Shown here: piece by piece, positions 44,947-55,354 of the stretch
How positions within the stretch are numbered: the first letter of the stretch is position 1
Layout: every line of letters begins with the position of its first letter
Assembly: GCA_963812525.1 (NCBI GenBank)
Contig: CAWEVL010000012.1
Span: 1-64,000, forward strand
Direction of reading: 5' to 3'
Length of the DNA stretch: 64,000 nt
From: Bog-756 sp963812525
GTDB lineage: Bacteria > Actinomycetota > Acidimicrobiia > Acidimicrobiales > RAAP-2
The notes under the pieces: model-generated
Database searches by the model: none
What the model was told of the DNA's origin: nothing
Seen by the model: the letters and a program-made list of their open reading frames with translations, nothing else
Made by a program: the position numbers and the translations under genes

Positions 44947-45588
44947 CTAGTGCCCGAGGCGGTCGACCAGGCGCTGCCGGTGGACGGGCCACTCCCGGTC
45001 GAGCATGGAATAGACGGCCGTGTCCCGCACCCCGCCGTCGGCCGCCGGCCGCTCCGCCCGGATGACCCCGTCCAGTGCGCAGCCCAGGCGCTCGATGGCC
45101 CGGCGGGACCGCAGGTTGCGGGCGTCGGTCTGGATCCGCACCACCCGGACCTCCCACTGCTCGAAGGCGTGCGTCATCATCAGCAGTTTGGCCTCGGTGT
45201 TGACCGGGCTGCGCTGGGCCGAGGGTTCGAGCCAGGTGTACCCGATGCCGGCCACGTCGGGACGGCCGCGGCGTCGGCGGGCGTCGGTGCCCGGGGAGTG
45301 GGACGACCAGTCCCAGGTGGCCAGGTCGTAGAAGCGGGTGGAGCCCACGATGCGCCGGGCGGCCGGGCTCCAGGTGACGAAGGGCTCGTGGTGTCCGGAC
45401 TCCCGCTTGGCCATGGCCGCCTCCACGTAGGCCGCCATGCCGGCCCGATCCTCGGGAACGGGGGTGAACTCGAAGGTGGTCCGGTCAGCGGTGGCCGCGG
45501 CCAGCAGGCCGTCGACGTGCTCGGGTCCCAGGGCGAGCAGGTGGACGTGGCGGCCGTAGAGGGAGAGGGGCTCGGGCATGGCGTCCAT
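44947..45588 (-). CDS. GNAT-family N-acetyltransferase (RimJ/RimL type)
   Basis: 213 residues from ATG 45588 (ATG 45579 is an alternative). The GNAT core is visible: LYGRHVHLLALGPEHVDGLL, IVGSTRFYDLATWDW, IGYTWLEPSAQRSPVNTEAK (acetyl-CoA binding side) and RVVRIQTDARNLRSRRAIER. The pattern NTEAKLLMMTHAFE is typical of protein or small-molecule acetyltransferases of the RimJ/RimL group. 12 nt from the Fpg stop; probably one transcript. Confidence 0.9.
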   Translation of the reverse strand: MDAMPEPLSLYGRHVHLLALGPEHVDGLLAAATADRTTFEFTPVPEDRAGMAAYVEAAMAKRESGHHEPFVTWSPAARRIVGSTRFYDLATWDWSSHSPGTDARRRRGRPDVAGIGYTWLEPSAQRSPVNTEAKLLMMTHAFEQWEVRVVRIQTDARNLRSRRAIERLGCALDGVIRAERPAADGGVRDTAVYSMLDREWPVHRQRLVDRLGH

Positions 45589-45599
45589 TGTGGCCGCCG

Positions 45600-46460
45600 T
45601 CACTTGAGCAGTCGGGACATCCGCCGGTCGGCCAGGGCCTTCCCTCCGGTCTGGCAGGTGGGGCAGTACTGCAGGGACTTGGTGGCGAAGGAGACCTCCC
45701 GGATGGTGTCCCCACAGGTCGGACAGTCCTGGCCGGCCCGGCCGTGCACGGCCATCGACCGCTTCTTGTCCCCCTTGAGGTCGGCGATGTCCACCCCGAC
45801 GAGGCGGTCCACCGCCTCGGTGAGCACGCCGACCACGGCGTCGTGCAGTCGGGCCACCTCGTCGGCACCGAGGTGGTTGGACTTCCGGTAGGGGGAGAGC
45901 CGCGCCCGGTGGAGCGCCTCGTCCGAGTAGGCGTTGCCCACCCCGGCGATCAGCGACTGGGTGGTCAGGGCGTGCTTGAGGGTGGCCGATGAGGCGGCGA
46001 GGAGCGCCGTCCACCGGTCGACGGTGAACTCCGGGCTCAGCGGGTCGACCCCGAGCTCGGCCAGGGGGCCGACCTCCTCGGGGGAACGGACCACCCAGAG
46101 GGCCAGGCGCTTCTCCGTGCCCATCTCGGTGACGTCGAACCCGGCGCCGTCGTCCAGGCCCACCCGGAGGGCGATCGGGCTGCGGCCCGGCTTGAGGGCC
46201 GTGGCCGCCAGGACCTCGTGCCACCGGACCCAGCCGCCCCGGGCCAGGTGGGCCACCAGCCAGAGGCCGTCGCCGTCGACGCACACGAATTTGCCCCGCC
46301 GCTCCACCCCGGTCACGGCGCGGCCCACCAGCTCGTCGAGGGGCGGGTCCACCGTCTTCAGGGCGGCGAAGCTGGTCAGGCGGCACCGCTCGATGCGGCG
46401 TCCGGTCATCCGTCGGGCCAGGCCGGCGGTCAGGGCTTCCACCTCGGGGAGTTCGGGCAC
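45600..46460 (-). CDS. Fpg/Nei-family DNA glycosylase-AP lyase
   Basis: 286 residues from GTG 46460. It starts PELPEVEAL, where Pro and Glu after Met are the catalytic residues of the family. The central helix-two-turn-helix shows LKHALTTQSLIAGVGNAYSD, and the C-terminal zinc finger has CPTC ... CPTC. It excises oxidised bases and nicks the abasic site. Substrate preference (8-oxoG versus oxidised pyrimidines) is not certain. Divergent from ileS, with a 116-bp gap. Confidence 0.92.
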   Translation of the reverse strand: MPELPEVEALTAGLARRMTGRRIERCRLTSFAALKTVDPPLDELVGRAVTGVERRGKFVCVDGDGLWLVAHLARGGWVRWHEVLAATALKPGRSPIALRVGLDDGAGFDVTEMGTEKRLALWVVRSPEEVGPLAELGVDPLSPEFTVDRWTALLAASSATLKHALTTQSLIAGVGNAYSDEALHRARLSPYRKSNHLGADEVARLHDAVVGVLTEAVDRLVGVDIADLKGDKKRSMAVHGRAGQDCPTCGDTIREVSFATKSLQYCPTCQTGGKALADRRMSRLLK

Positions 46461-46576
46461 AGGTCAATTGTGGCCCCTCGGCGCCCGTAGTATCTCCTCC
46501 ACCCGCCGAGCCGCTCCGCCCGGCCCTGCCCACCAGCCGCCCGAGCCCACCCCATCGACCCGAAGGGACGTACCCG

Positions 46577-49500
46577 TTGTTCCGCCCGGTGCCCGCCGAA
46601 GCCGATTTCACCGCCCTCGAGGCCGAGGAGCTGGCCCGATGGACGGCGCACCGCGTCTTCGAGCGATCGGTCGAGCTCCGTGCCGGGGCCGAGCCCTGGG
46701 TGTTCTACGAGGGGCCGCCGACGGCCAACGGGCGTCCGGGCCTCCACCACGTGTGGGCCCGGGTCTACAAGGACCTGTTCTGCCGCTACCGGACCATGCG
46801 GGGCTATGCCGTGCCCCGCCAGGCCGGGTGGGACACCCACGGCCTGCCGGTCGAGGTCGAGGTCGAGAAGCAGCTGGGCATCACCGACAAGCGCCAGATC
46901 GAGGAGCAGGTGGGCATCGGCCGAGTTCACCCGCCTGTGCCGGGAGTCGGTGCGCAACTACGTGGACGAGTGGAAGACCCTCACCGAGCGGATCGGCTAC
47001 TGGATCGACATCGACGCCGCCTACTGGACCTTCTCACCCGAGTACGTGGAGTCGGTGTGGTGGAACCTGAAGAGCCTCTGGGACCAGGGGCTGCTCTACG
47101 AGGACATCAAGGTGGTGCCCGTACTGCCCGCGGTGCGGCACCGCCCTGTCCAGCCACGAGCTGGGCCAGCCCGATGTCTACCGGCCGGTCGAGGACGAGT
47201 CGGCCTACGTGCGCCTCCCGCTCACCGACGAGGGCGCGGCCGCCGGCCTCCTGCGCGCCGCCCTCGGACGGGACACCCTCTCCGGGCTCTCGCTGGTGGC
47301 CTGGACCACCACGCCGTGGACCCTGCTGTCCAACACCGGTGCCGCCGTCGGCCCCGACCTCGAGTACGCCGTCGTGGACGCCGGGACGGACGGCTCGGGC
47401 GGCGACATCGTGGCCGCCGATCTGGTGGCGTCGGTGTTCGGCGAGGATGCGGCGATCGGGCACCGACTCCCGGGTGCGTCGTTGGTGGGGCTCCACTACG
47501 ACCGGCCGTTCGACGACCTGGTCCCGCCCCCGGGCGCCGCCGGCCCGGGCGGCTGGCGGGTGGTGGCCGGCGAGTTCGTCGAGGCCGACGAGGGGACGGG
47601 CATCGTCCACCTGGCCCCGGCCTTCGGCGAGGTCGACCGGCAGGTGGGACGCGAGAACGACCTGCCCACCCTCAACCCGGTCGGTCCCGACGGGCGGTTC
47701 ACCGAGGCGGTGGCCTGGCTGGAGGGCCAGCCGGTGCGGGACACCAACCGCGCCGTCAACGACCGCCTGGAGGCCGCGGGACGGCTGGTCAGCGGTCACC
47801 CCTATCTCCATCCCTACCCCCACTGCTGGCGCTGCGGCACCGCCCTCATCTACTGGGGCAAGCCCAGCTGGTACGTCCGGACCTCGGAGCGCAAGGCCGA
47901 GCTGGTGGCCCAGAACCAGACCATCGGCTGGCACCCCGAGCACATCCGGGACGGCCGCATGGGGGAGTGGCTGGCCAACAACGTCGACTGGGCGCTGTCC
48001 CGGGACCGGTTCTGGGGGACACCGCTCCCCATCTGGCGGTGCGGGGAGGGACACGTCCGGTGCGTGGGCTCGCTGGCCGAACTGTCGGAGCTGGCCGGCC
48101 GGGACGTCTCCGGCGTCGACCCCCACCGCCCGGCCATCGACGAGGTGACGGTTCCCTGCGGGGAGTGCGGGCCCGGTCACGACATGCGGCGGGTGGAGCC
48201 GGTGATCGACGCCTGGTTCGACTCCGGGTCCATGCCGTCGGCCCAGTGGGGCTACCCCGGGGTGCCCGGCTCGGGGGACCAGTTCGTCTTCCCGGCCGAC
48301 TTCATCTGCGAGGCCATCGACCAGACCCGGGGCTGGTTCTACTCGCTGCTGGCCGTCAACACCCTGGTGCGCGGCGCCACCCCCTACCGCAACGTGCTGT
48401 GCCTCGGGCACATCGTGGACGCCGAGGGCCGCAAGATGTCCAAGAGCATCGGGAACGTCATCGACCCGTGGGAGATCCTGTCCACCCGGGGGGCCGACCC
48501 CCTGCGCTGGTGGATGTTCTCGCAGGGGTCCCCGTGGACGCCGACCCGGGTCAGCTTCGACGTCATCGACGCCTCCATGCGGGACACCCTGCTGACGCTG
48601 TGGAACACCTGGTCGTTCTTCACGACCTACGCCTCGCTCAACGGGTTCGACCCGGCCGACCCGGCCATCCCCGCTCCGTCCGACCGTTCGGTCCTCGACC
48701 GGTGGATGCGGTCCCGCCTGGCCGCCACCGTGGCCGACGGCCACCGAGTCCCTCGACGGCTACGAGCCGTTCCCGGCGGCCACGGCCATCGCCGAGCTGG
48801 TCGACGACGTCTCCAACTGGTACGTCCGCCGCAGCCGGCGCCGGTTCTGGCGCACCGACCCCGACGCCGACCCGGCCGACTCGCTGGGCGCCCAGGCCAC
48901 CCTGCACGAGGTGCTGGTGACGCTGGCCCGCCTCCTGGCCCCCCTGTGCCCGTTCGTGGCCGACCGGATGTGGCGCGACCTGACCGGCGCCGCCGAGGAC
49001 GACTCGGTGCACCTGGCCGACTGGCCGGACCTCGACGCCGGTGCCCTCGACCCGGCCCTGGAGGAGGGGATGGCCCTGGCCCGCCGGCTCTCCTCCCTGG
49101 GCCGGGCCGCCCGCGCCGAGGCCGGGGTCAAGGTCCGCCAGCCCCTGGCCCGGGCCCTGGTCTATCTCCCCCCGGGCAGCCCGGCGCCGCCGCCCGGGGT
49201 GGTCGAGGACGAGCTCAACGTGGACCGGGTGGAGGTCACCGACGAGCTCGGCGACGTCCTGGCCTACGAGCTGGTGCCCAACTTCAAGCTGCTCGGTCCG
49301 CGGCTCGAAGCAACGGGTCCAGGCCCTGCGGGCGGCCATGGGCTCGGTGGACGGCATGGCCGCGGCGGCCGAGCTGGCCGCCGGCCGACCGGTGGTGGTC
49401 GAGCTCGACGACGGGCCCGTCGAGCTGGTGGGCGACGAGGTCGAGCTGCGGGTGCAGGCCCAGTCCGGCTTCGCCGTGTCGCGGGACGGGGCCGAGGTGG

Positions 49501-49795
49501 TGGCCCTGGACCTGGCCCTCGACGACGACCTGCGTCGTGCGGGGACTGGCCCGTGAGGTGATCCGCCACGTCCAGGACCTGCGCAAGGCCAGCGGACTCG
49601 AGGTGTCGGACTGGATCCACCTCCACCTGGTCGGCCTGGACGACCTCGCGCCGATGTTCGAGACCATCGGCCGGGAGGTGCTGGCCCGGCGCCGTCTCCT
49701 TCTCCGCACCGGAGGGCGCGGGACCGGGGACGGCACTCGGCCTCGACGACGGCGAGACCGTGCGGGAGGCCACGGTCTGGGTGATCAAGGCGTGA
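46577..49795 (+). CDS. ileS: Isoleucyl-tRNA synthetase (six apparent frameshifts)
   Basis: Reconstructed as 1070 residues from TTG 46577 (AAGGGA about 11 nt upstream). PPTANGRPGLHHVWARVYKD is the HIGH-type motif and LGHIVDAEGRKMSKSIGNVI the KMSKS loop. The editing domain has WTTTPWTLLSNT and DEGTGIVHLAPAFGEVD; a C-terminal anticodon/zinc region follows. The eukaryote-like (type 2) architecture matches other actinobacteria. Extra bases near 46919, 47121, 48740, 49310, 49543 and 49687 break the frame; deleting them gives continuous homology. For an essential gene, sequence error is the simplest reading. No T-box motif is evident in the short leader. Confidence 0.88.
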
Positions 49796-49802
49796 TCGGG
49801 CG

Positions 49803-51388
49803 GTGAGCCGGCCCGAGGGCGGGGCGGCCGGGGCACCACCGTCGGCCGAGGAGTACGTCCTGGCCGTCGACCTCGGCACCGGCGGCCCCAAGGTGGCGGT
49901 GGTGGCCACCAGCGGCAGGATCGTGGCCCACGCCACCGAGCCGGTGGCCCTCCATCTCCTCGACGGCGGTGGGGCCGAGCAGGACCCGGCCGAGTGGTGG
50001 TCGGCCATCTGCGGCCGCCTCCCGCCGCGCCGTCGAGGAGGCGGCCGTCCCCGCCGGTGCCTTCATCGGGGTGGGCTGCACCTCGCAGTGGTCGGGCACG
50101 GTGGCGGTGGGAGCCGACGGCGAGCCCCTCATGCGCGCCGTCATCTGGATGGACTCGCGGGGCAACCAGGCCATCCGGAGGGTGGCCGGCGGGCCGGTCA
50201 ACGTGCTCGGGTACGACCCCCGCAAGATCGTCCGGTGGGTGCAGGTCACCGGCGGCGCCCCGGGGCTCTCCGGCAAGGACCCGGTGGCCCACATCCTGTT
50301 CATCCGGGACGCCTTCCCCGACGTCTACCGGGCCACGGCCACCTTCCTCGAGCCCTGTCGACTATCTCAACCTCAAGCTGACCGGGCGTCACGTCGGCCT
50401 CGTTCGACTCCATCGCCGCCCACTGGGTCACCGACAACCGGGCCATCGACCGGGTGGCCTACGACGACCGCCTGCTCGAGCTGACCGGCCTCGACCGGGC
50501 CAAGCTGCCCGACCTGGTGCCCCCGGGGACCATCATGGGCACCGTCACCGCCGAGGCCGCCGCCGACCTGGGCGTCCCCGCGGGCCTGCCGGTCTCGGTG
50601 GGCTCCGGCGACGTCCACTCGGCGGTGTTCGGGTCGGGGGCGGTGGCCGACTTCGCCGCCCACCTCTACATCGGCACCTCGTCGTGGATCTCGGGCCACG
50701 TCCCGTTCAAGAAGACCGCCCCGACCAGCAACGTGGCCTCCATCCCGGCCGCCCTGGCCGGCCGCTACCTGATCGCCGACGAGCACGAGACGGCCGGCGC
50801 CTGCCTGACCTTCCTGCGCGACAACCTCGGGTTCGCCGAGGACTTCGAGGCCATGAACGCCATGGTCGACGTCGGTGGCGCCGGGCAGCGGCCGGGTGCT
50901 GTTCACCCCGTGGCTCAACGGCGAGCGTTCGCCGGTCGACGACCACACCATCCGGGGCGGCTTCCACAACCTCTCGTTGGCCACCACCCGACCGCAGATG
51001 GTCCGCGCCGTCTTCGAGGGCGTGGCCTTCAACTCGCGCTGGCTGCTCGAGGCGGTGGAGAAGTTCGCCGGCCGGCGGTTGGACTCCCTGGCGTTCATCG
51101 GGGGCGGGGCCAACTCCGACCAGTGGGCCCAGATCCACGCCGACGTGTTGGGTCGCGAGATCCGCCAGGTGGCCGACCCGGTGCTGGCCAACGTGCGGGG
51201 CGCCGCCTTGATCACCCTGATGGCCCTCGGCCGGATCCGCCTGGAGGACATCCCCGGCATGGTGGAGATCCGCCGCACCTTCACCCCCGATCCGGCGACC
51301 AGCTGCCGAGTACGACGTCCTGTTCGCCGAGTTCGTCACCCTCTACAAGCAGACCAAGGGCATCTTCCGGCGGTTGAACCGGTTCTGA
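49803..51388 (+). CDS. FGGY-family carbohydrate kinase, xylulokinase type (five apparent frameshifts)
   Basis: Reconstructed as 526 residues from GTG 49803, 7 nt after ileS. LAVDLGTGGPKVAVV (ATP phosphate loop), VIWMDSRGNQAIRRV, VSVGSGDVHSAVFGSGAV (catalytic Asp region), LFTPWLNGERSPVDD and FIGGGANSDQWAQIHADVLG are FGGY signatures. Extra bases near 50013, 50356, about 50390, 50874 and 51301 break the frame. The likely substrate is a ketopentose or polyol; XylB cannot be told from sister kinases. A damaged copy of its 3' end lies at 52921-53020. Confidence 0.83.
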
Positions 51389-51452
51389 GCGTCACCACCC
51401 CGGCAATCCCACCGGCTCGGCGCTGAGTCACCCGATGGTTCGTCCCCGCCCG

Positions 51453-52893
51453 TCAGCCCGGCGAGCCTTCGACGGTTCCGTCGGCGATCGCCCGGACGAG
51501 CTGGGCGTGGTCCCGCTCGTTCTGGTCGGCGTACAGGCGGGCGAACCCACCGATCGAGGCGGCAAACTTGGCGCCCTTCCCGATGTAGCCGTCGATGGCC
51601 ACCGGGTCGCCGGTGCGGGCGTGGGCCCGGGCCAGGGTCTCGCCGCAGGCCGTGGCGAATTCGACCAGGCGGGGAGCGATCAGCTCCGTGGTCGGGATGA
51701 TCTTCATGTCACGGAACTGTCGGACGTAGAAGTCCTTCCCGTGCAGCGAGCCCCAGCCGACGAAGATGTCGGTGGCACTCTGCACCAGTCGCTTCCCGTT
51801 GATCACCCGGGCGCCATGGTTGTCGTGGGGACTGGGCCGGGTGTGCGCCTCGTACACCGACGGTCCAGCTTGTTTGACCTGCAGGAACAGTGGATCAGCG
51901 CCGGTCCGTCCCTCCATGAGCACCAGATAGACCTGCATCCCCACGCTGCCGACCCCGACGACCTGGCGAACCACATCGGCCTCGGTGAACCGGTCGAACA
52001 GGGTCCGCCGGTCCTCTTGGAGGGTGAGTCGGTACTCGGCGAACAGGTGGTCGACCAGATCAGCCTGTTCCTCGTCGCTGATGGCCACGCGGACCGGCGG
52101 CTCCTCGGTGATCCGGGGCCGGCCGTGGGCCATGGTGGTGAGCTTGGCAAAGGCACCCCGGCTCGTACGGTGCTTCTGCTTCTTCTCGATGTAGACGGAG
52201 ACCCGCCCACGGTCGGCGGGTTCGTAGTAGCGGATCAGGTTGTCGACGTGCAGGCCGTCGTACCAGATCTCGAGCTCGGGCATCGTCGTGTACCGCCGCA
52301 TCCGCCGCCCGTACGCCTCGACCGCCGCGGTGACGGCCGCCTCCGCCCTGCCCCGCTTGACCCCGTTCTCCCGGGCCACGACCACCAGACTGGCGGCCAG
52401 GCGTTTGACGTCCCACTCGAACGGACCGGGCAACGTTTCGTCGAAGTCGCGGAGGTCGAACATCAGGTTCCGCTCGGGTGTGGCCCACAGCCCGAAGTTG
52501 AGGACGTGGGCGTCTCCACAGAGCTGCACCTCCAGCCCGCTGTGGGGCTGGGAGGCGAGATCGCCGGCCATGACCGCCGCGGCACCCCGGTAGTAGTTCC
52601 AGGGCGAGACGGCCATCCGCTGGTGCCGGATGGGTACGAGCTCGGGAACCCGGATCCGGTTCTGGGCCAGGATGGTGGCCAGCGCGTCGTGCCCGCGATC
52701 CTCCTCCCGCCACTCGCCGAGCGTGCCCCGTCGCAACCCGCTGGCGGGCCAGCCTCCCCGCCGTCCTTCGCTCGCCGCTCGTGGCCGTCAGATCGTGCCG
52801 GGCCGTGGGCGGTGGCGACGGCTCTCGTGCCGTTGGCTCCCTCACCCAGACCTCCCCTCGACGGTGGACCGCGGGCCGGTCGAACGAGCTCAC
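51453..52893 (-). CDS. DUF2252 protein (frameshift near the N-terminus)
   Basis: Reconstructed as 479 residues from GTG 52893. Kinase-like landmarks of DUF2252: RVPELVPIRHQRMAVSPWNY, YRGAAAVMAGDLA, CGDAHVLNFGLWATPERNL, FDLRDFDETLPGPFEWDVKR and YVRQFRDMKI. The frame breaks near 52738; dropping one G joins the N-terminal LTATSGERRTAGRLARQ to LRRGTLGEW. Members resemble aminoglycoside-phosphotransferase folds but have no known substrate. Confidence 0.85.
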
Positions 52894-52920
52894 CTGGACC
52901 CGACTCTACGCCTCCGTCAA

Positions 52921-53020
52921 CCGGGCGACGAGTGCCGGGTGCCGGCGCAGAGTCCTCGTGGCCGAGTTGGTCATCGGCTGCAAGGCAGACCAAGGGCATC
53001 GTCCGGCGGTTGAACCGCTG
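52921..53020 (+). pseudogene. Fragment homologous to the 3' end of the FGGY kinase
   Basis: The segment cagaccaagggcatc(g)tccggcggttgaaccg at 52986-53016 repeats 51350-51380 of the kinase with a single mismatch. Weaker similarity extends upstream through gccgagtt(g)gtca. In translation QTKGIVRRLNRC mirrors the kinase ending QTKGIFRRLNRF. No other part of a kinase is present. It looks like the remnant of a duplicated kinase gene, with the DUF2252 gene between the two copies. Confidence 0.55.
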
Positions 53021-54392
53021 CTACGAGCCAGGACCCGGTGCTGGGCGGTGCCGGCCGGCTCCGGAGCGGTCAGGGACTGGTGGATAGTGCGGCCTCGACC
53101 GTCTCGCCCGGGCGGCCTCGATGGCCTGTCGGCGCTGCAGGCGAGCGCCGCGGCGGAGCTCCCAGTCGTAGGCGTGTCGCGAGCTCTTGGGGGTTCGGGG
53201 GATACCGAAGAGGACGAGGAAGAATGGGAGCAGCATCGATCGCTCCCGTTCGATGAGTCCGAGGTTGCCGAGGGCGGCGAACCGTAGAAGAAGCTGGCCG
53301 AGTAGACCAGGCACATCATGACGTACGGGCGAGCGAATGCCGCTCTCGGGATCATGCGGAGTTGTCGGAGGGACATGAAGAGCAACCCCAGGAGCAGGGT
53401 GTTCTCCGCCGCCGCGATCAGCTCGCCGAAGCCGTGGAAATTGACCGGCAGTGGATTCAACAGCACCTCGTAGACGTCGCGAGAATAGGTGGCGGGATTG
53501 GTCGAATAGGGAATCCCGCCACTTCCCGCCAGGCTGTTGTTCTTGCTCGTCGTCTGCAGTTGACCGGAGACCGAACCGTTGCGGACGAGATAGTGCTGTG
53601 TCAGCTTGAACGAAACCAGGAGCAGCACGGCGCAGAAGATGACACCGATCACCCTGCGGACCCCGCCGTAGTTCTGCCGTACATTCGCCGTGGGCACGAC
53701 GAGGGCGACGACGAAGGCGGCCAGGATCAGTACCAGCTCGTTGGGCCGAATGTAGACGGCGAGGACCGATCCGGGAATGAGGAGCACGAATCCCCCCTTC
53801 TGCCGGGCCAGGATCTTGGCCGTGCCGTAGGCGACGAGCGCCAGGGCAATGGTCATGATGGCTTCCTTGCTGGCATCCGCCGTCCAGAAGATCAGCGACG
53901 GGAAGACGAACACCAGTAGGGCGTACCGGTGAGGGTCGGCGCCTCGGAAGGTCAGGCTGAAGGCCCGGAAGAAGAGCACGGCCCCCAAGAAGGACAGCCA
54001 ACTGAAGACGAGGAACGTGGCCAGGTCGTTGGCTCCCACCAACGTCATCACGATGCCCGTGGCGATGCTCACTGAGCCGTCGTTGACGATCTGACGCACG
54101 TTGGCACCCGCCAGGGTGAAGTTGAAGTGGCGGAAGTCGGGAGCCAGGAGGGCCCCTTGGTGCGTGTACCGAGTCCAGTCGGAGATCCCGTGGTAGAAGT
54201 GTTGGGTCACGAAGATCTGGGCCGAGCCGGCCAGCAGGTGAAGGATCAAGCTGACGGTCATCACCTTGATCAGCCAGGGATAGGCCTCGGCCAAGGCCAC
54301 CCGGTTGATGATGACCCGCCCCAAGGCGAACAGGATCACGGCGACCAATACTGCATGATGGGATTGGAGCCGATTTCGGCGCCGAAGAGCAC
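53021..54392 (-). CDS. Polytopic membrane protein, envelope polysaccharide type (frameshifted)
   Basis: About 440 residues with roughly ten hydrophobic helices, and cytosolic charged ends. The region around NLGLIERERSMLLPFFLVL resembles the 'ARQR' segment near the C-terminus of actinobacterial O-antigen-polymerase/mannosyltransferase-like membrane proteins. The main frame runs 54348-53290 from a TTG, but homologous-looking protein continues on both sides in other frames. VLFGAEIGSNPIMQY lies upstream (GTG 54392 behind GAGG) and FAALGNLGLIE downstream. Both joints need one base added, the opposite of other frameshifts here. Function not assigned. Confidence 0.6.
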
Positions 54393-54547
54393 GGTCAACC
54401 TCGGTCCGGTGCGGAGGCCGGCCGGCCGGTTCCTGCCCTACCGAATTCGAATGGCCTCACTGTGCGCTCACTCCCTGCCAGAGATCGAATGACGATCATA
54501 CAGCGCCATCCCGGTCACGGGGTTCACGGGTCCGGCCCCTCGCCGGC

Positions 54548-55267
54548 TCAGGCAGTCGGCGCCGTGCCCACGAACAGGAGGTCGAAGGCCAGGGTGTGGA
54601 GCGCCGTCCGTGACGAGGACCAGGCGCTGCGGCGGTCCAGCCAGTAGCCGACCGTGGGGAACACCTGGCGGACGCGGCGGCCGTTCAGGTGCAGGACGTG
54701 GAAGGTCAGCGCGGCGTAGTACTCGGCCAGGTAGCCCAGGGCCTCGAAGGTGCCCCCGAACACGTGCACCTCGCCGTGGTCGAAGCTGGCCGAGCCCAAC
54801 TTCTCCAGGCCCTGGGCCGTGAAACGCCAGTAGTCGTGGTCGTCGTGGCGGGGGACGGTGGAGGGTACGGACAGGATCACCGTGCCCCCGGGTCGGAGGA
54901 CCCGGGCGATCTCCCGGAGGACGGTGGCCGGTTCGGGGACGTGCTCGATCAGCTCCAGCGCCAGGACCAGGTCGACCGATCCGTCGGCCAGGGGCAGGGC
55001 CGAGGCGTCCGAGGTGAAGTCGACGGTGGGCAGGACCCGCAGGTCGGTGGCCAGGAACCGGCCCGGGCAGGCCGACTCGAACCGTCGCACCACCCCGCAG
55101 CCGACATTGACCACCAGGGCGTCGGGCGGGAGCCCGCCCAGCTGCTGGTCGATGAAGTCGTCCCGTCGGGCGATGGCGTTGGTCCAGCCGCCGGCCGTCC
55201 CGGTGGCGAGGGTCCCGCCCGCGCCACCGGCGCCGCTCATCTGGTCGACACTCATGGGTGTGGCCAC
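54548..55267 (-). CDS. SAM-dependent methyltransferase
   Basis: 239 residues from GTG 55267 (GGGGGGAG 8 nt upstream; ATG 55255 is an alternative). Motif I is VVNVGCGVVRRFESACPG, followed by ATDLRVLPTVDFTSDAS, LALELIEHVPEPATVLREIA and VLRPGGTVILSVPSTVPRHD, matching Methyltransf_11. The C-terminus has a hydrophobic patch (YLAEYYAALTFHVLHL). Context suggests cell-surface glycan or lipid modification, but no substrate is evident. Confidence 0.85.
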   Translation of the reverse strand: MATPMSVDQMSGAGGAGGTLATGTAGGWTNAIARRDDFIDQQLGGLPPDALVVNVGCGVVRRFESACPGRFLATDLRVLPTVDFTSDASALPLADGSVDLVLALELIEHVPEPATVLREIARVLRPGGTVILSVPSTVPRHDDHDYWRFTAQGLEKLGSASFDHGEVHVFGGTFEALGYLAEYYAALTFHVLHLNGRRVRQVFPTVGYWLDRRSAWSSSRTALHTLAFDLLFVGTAPTA

Positions 55268-55354
55268 TGGGAACGCTCCCCCCTCGGTTCGGTGCGCCCC
55301 GGCCGTCGGGCCCGGCGCAGCCTGCATCGTAGACCCGGGGGTGCGACCGACCGC

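Noticed and set aside
46461..46576. Possible T-box or tRNA-sensing leader before ileS
   Set aside because: Only 116 bp to the divergent Fpg gene, and the AGGGTGGNACCGCG core is absent; gaagggacgtacccg is better explained as ribosome-site sequence.
46577..51388. Programmed frameshifting as a genuine system in ileS and the kinase
   Set aside because: Eleven independent sites without a shared slippery heptamer or stimulatory structure in two housekeeping-type genes is far more like consensus error; kept only as a finding to verify.
54481..54547. Small gene between the methyltransferase and the polytopic membrane gene
   Set aside because: No frame with start, ribosome site and protein-like composition.
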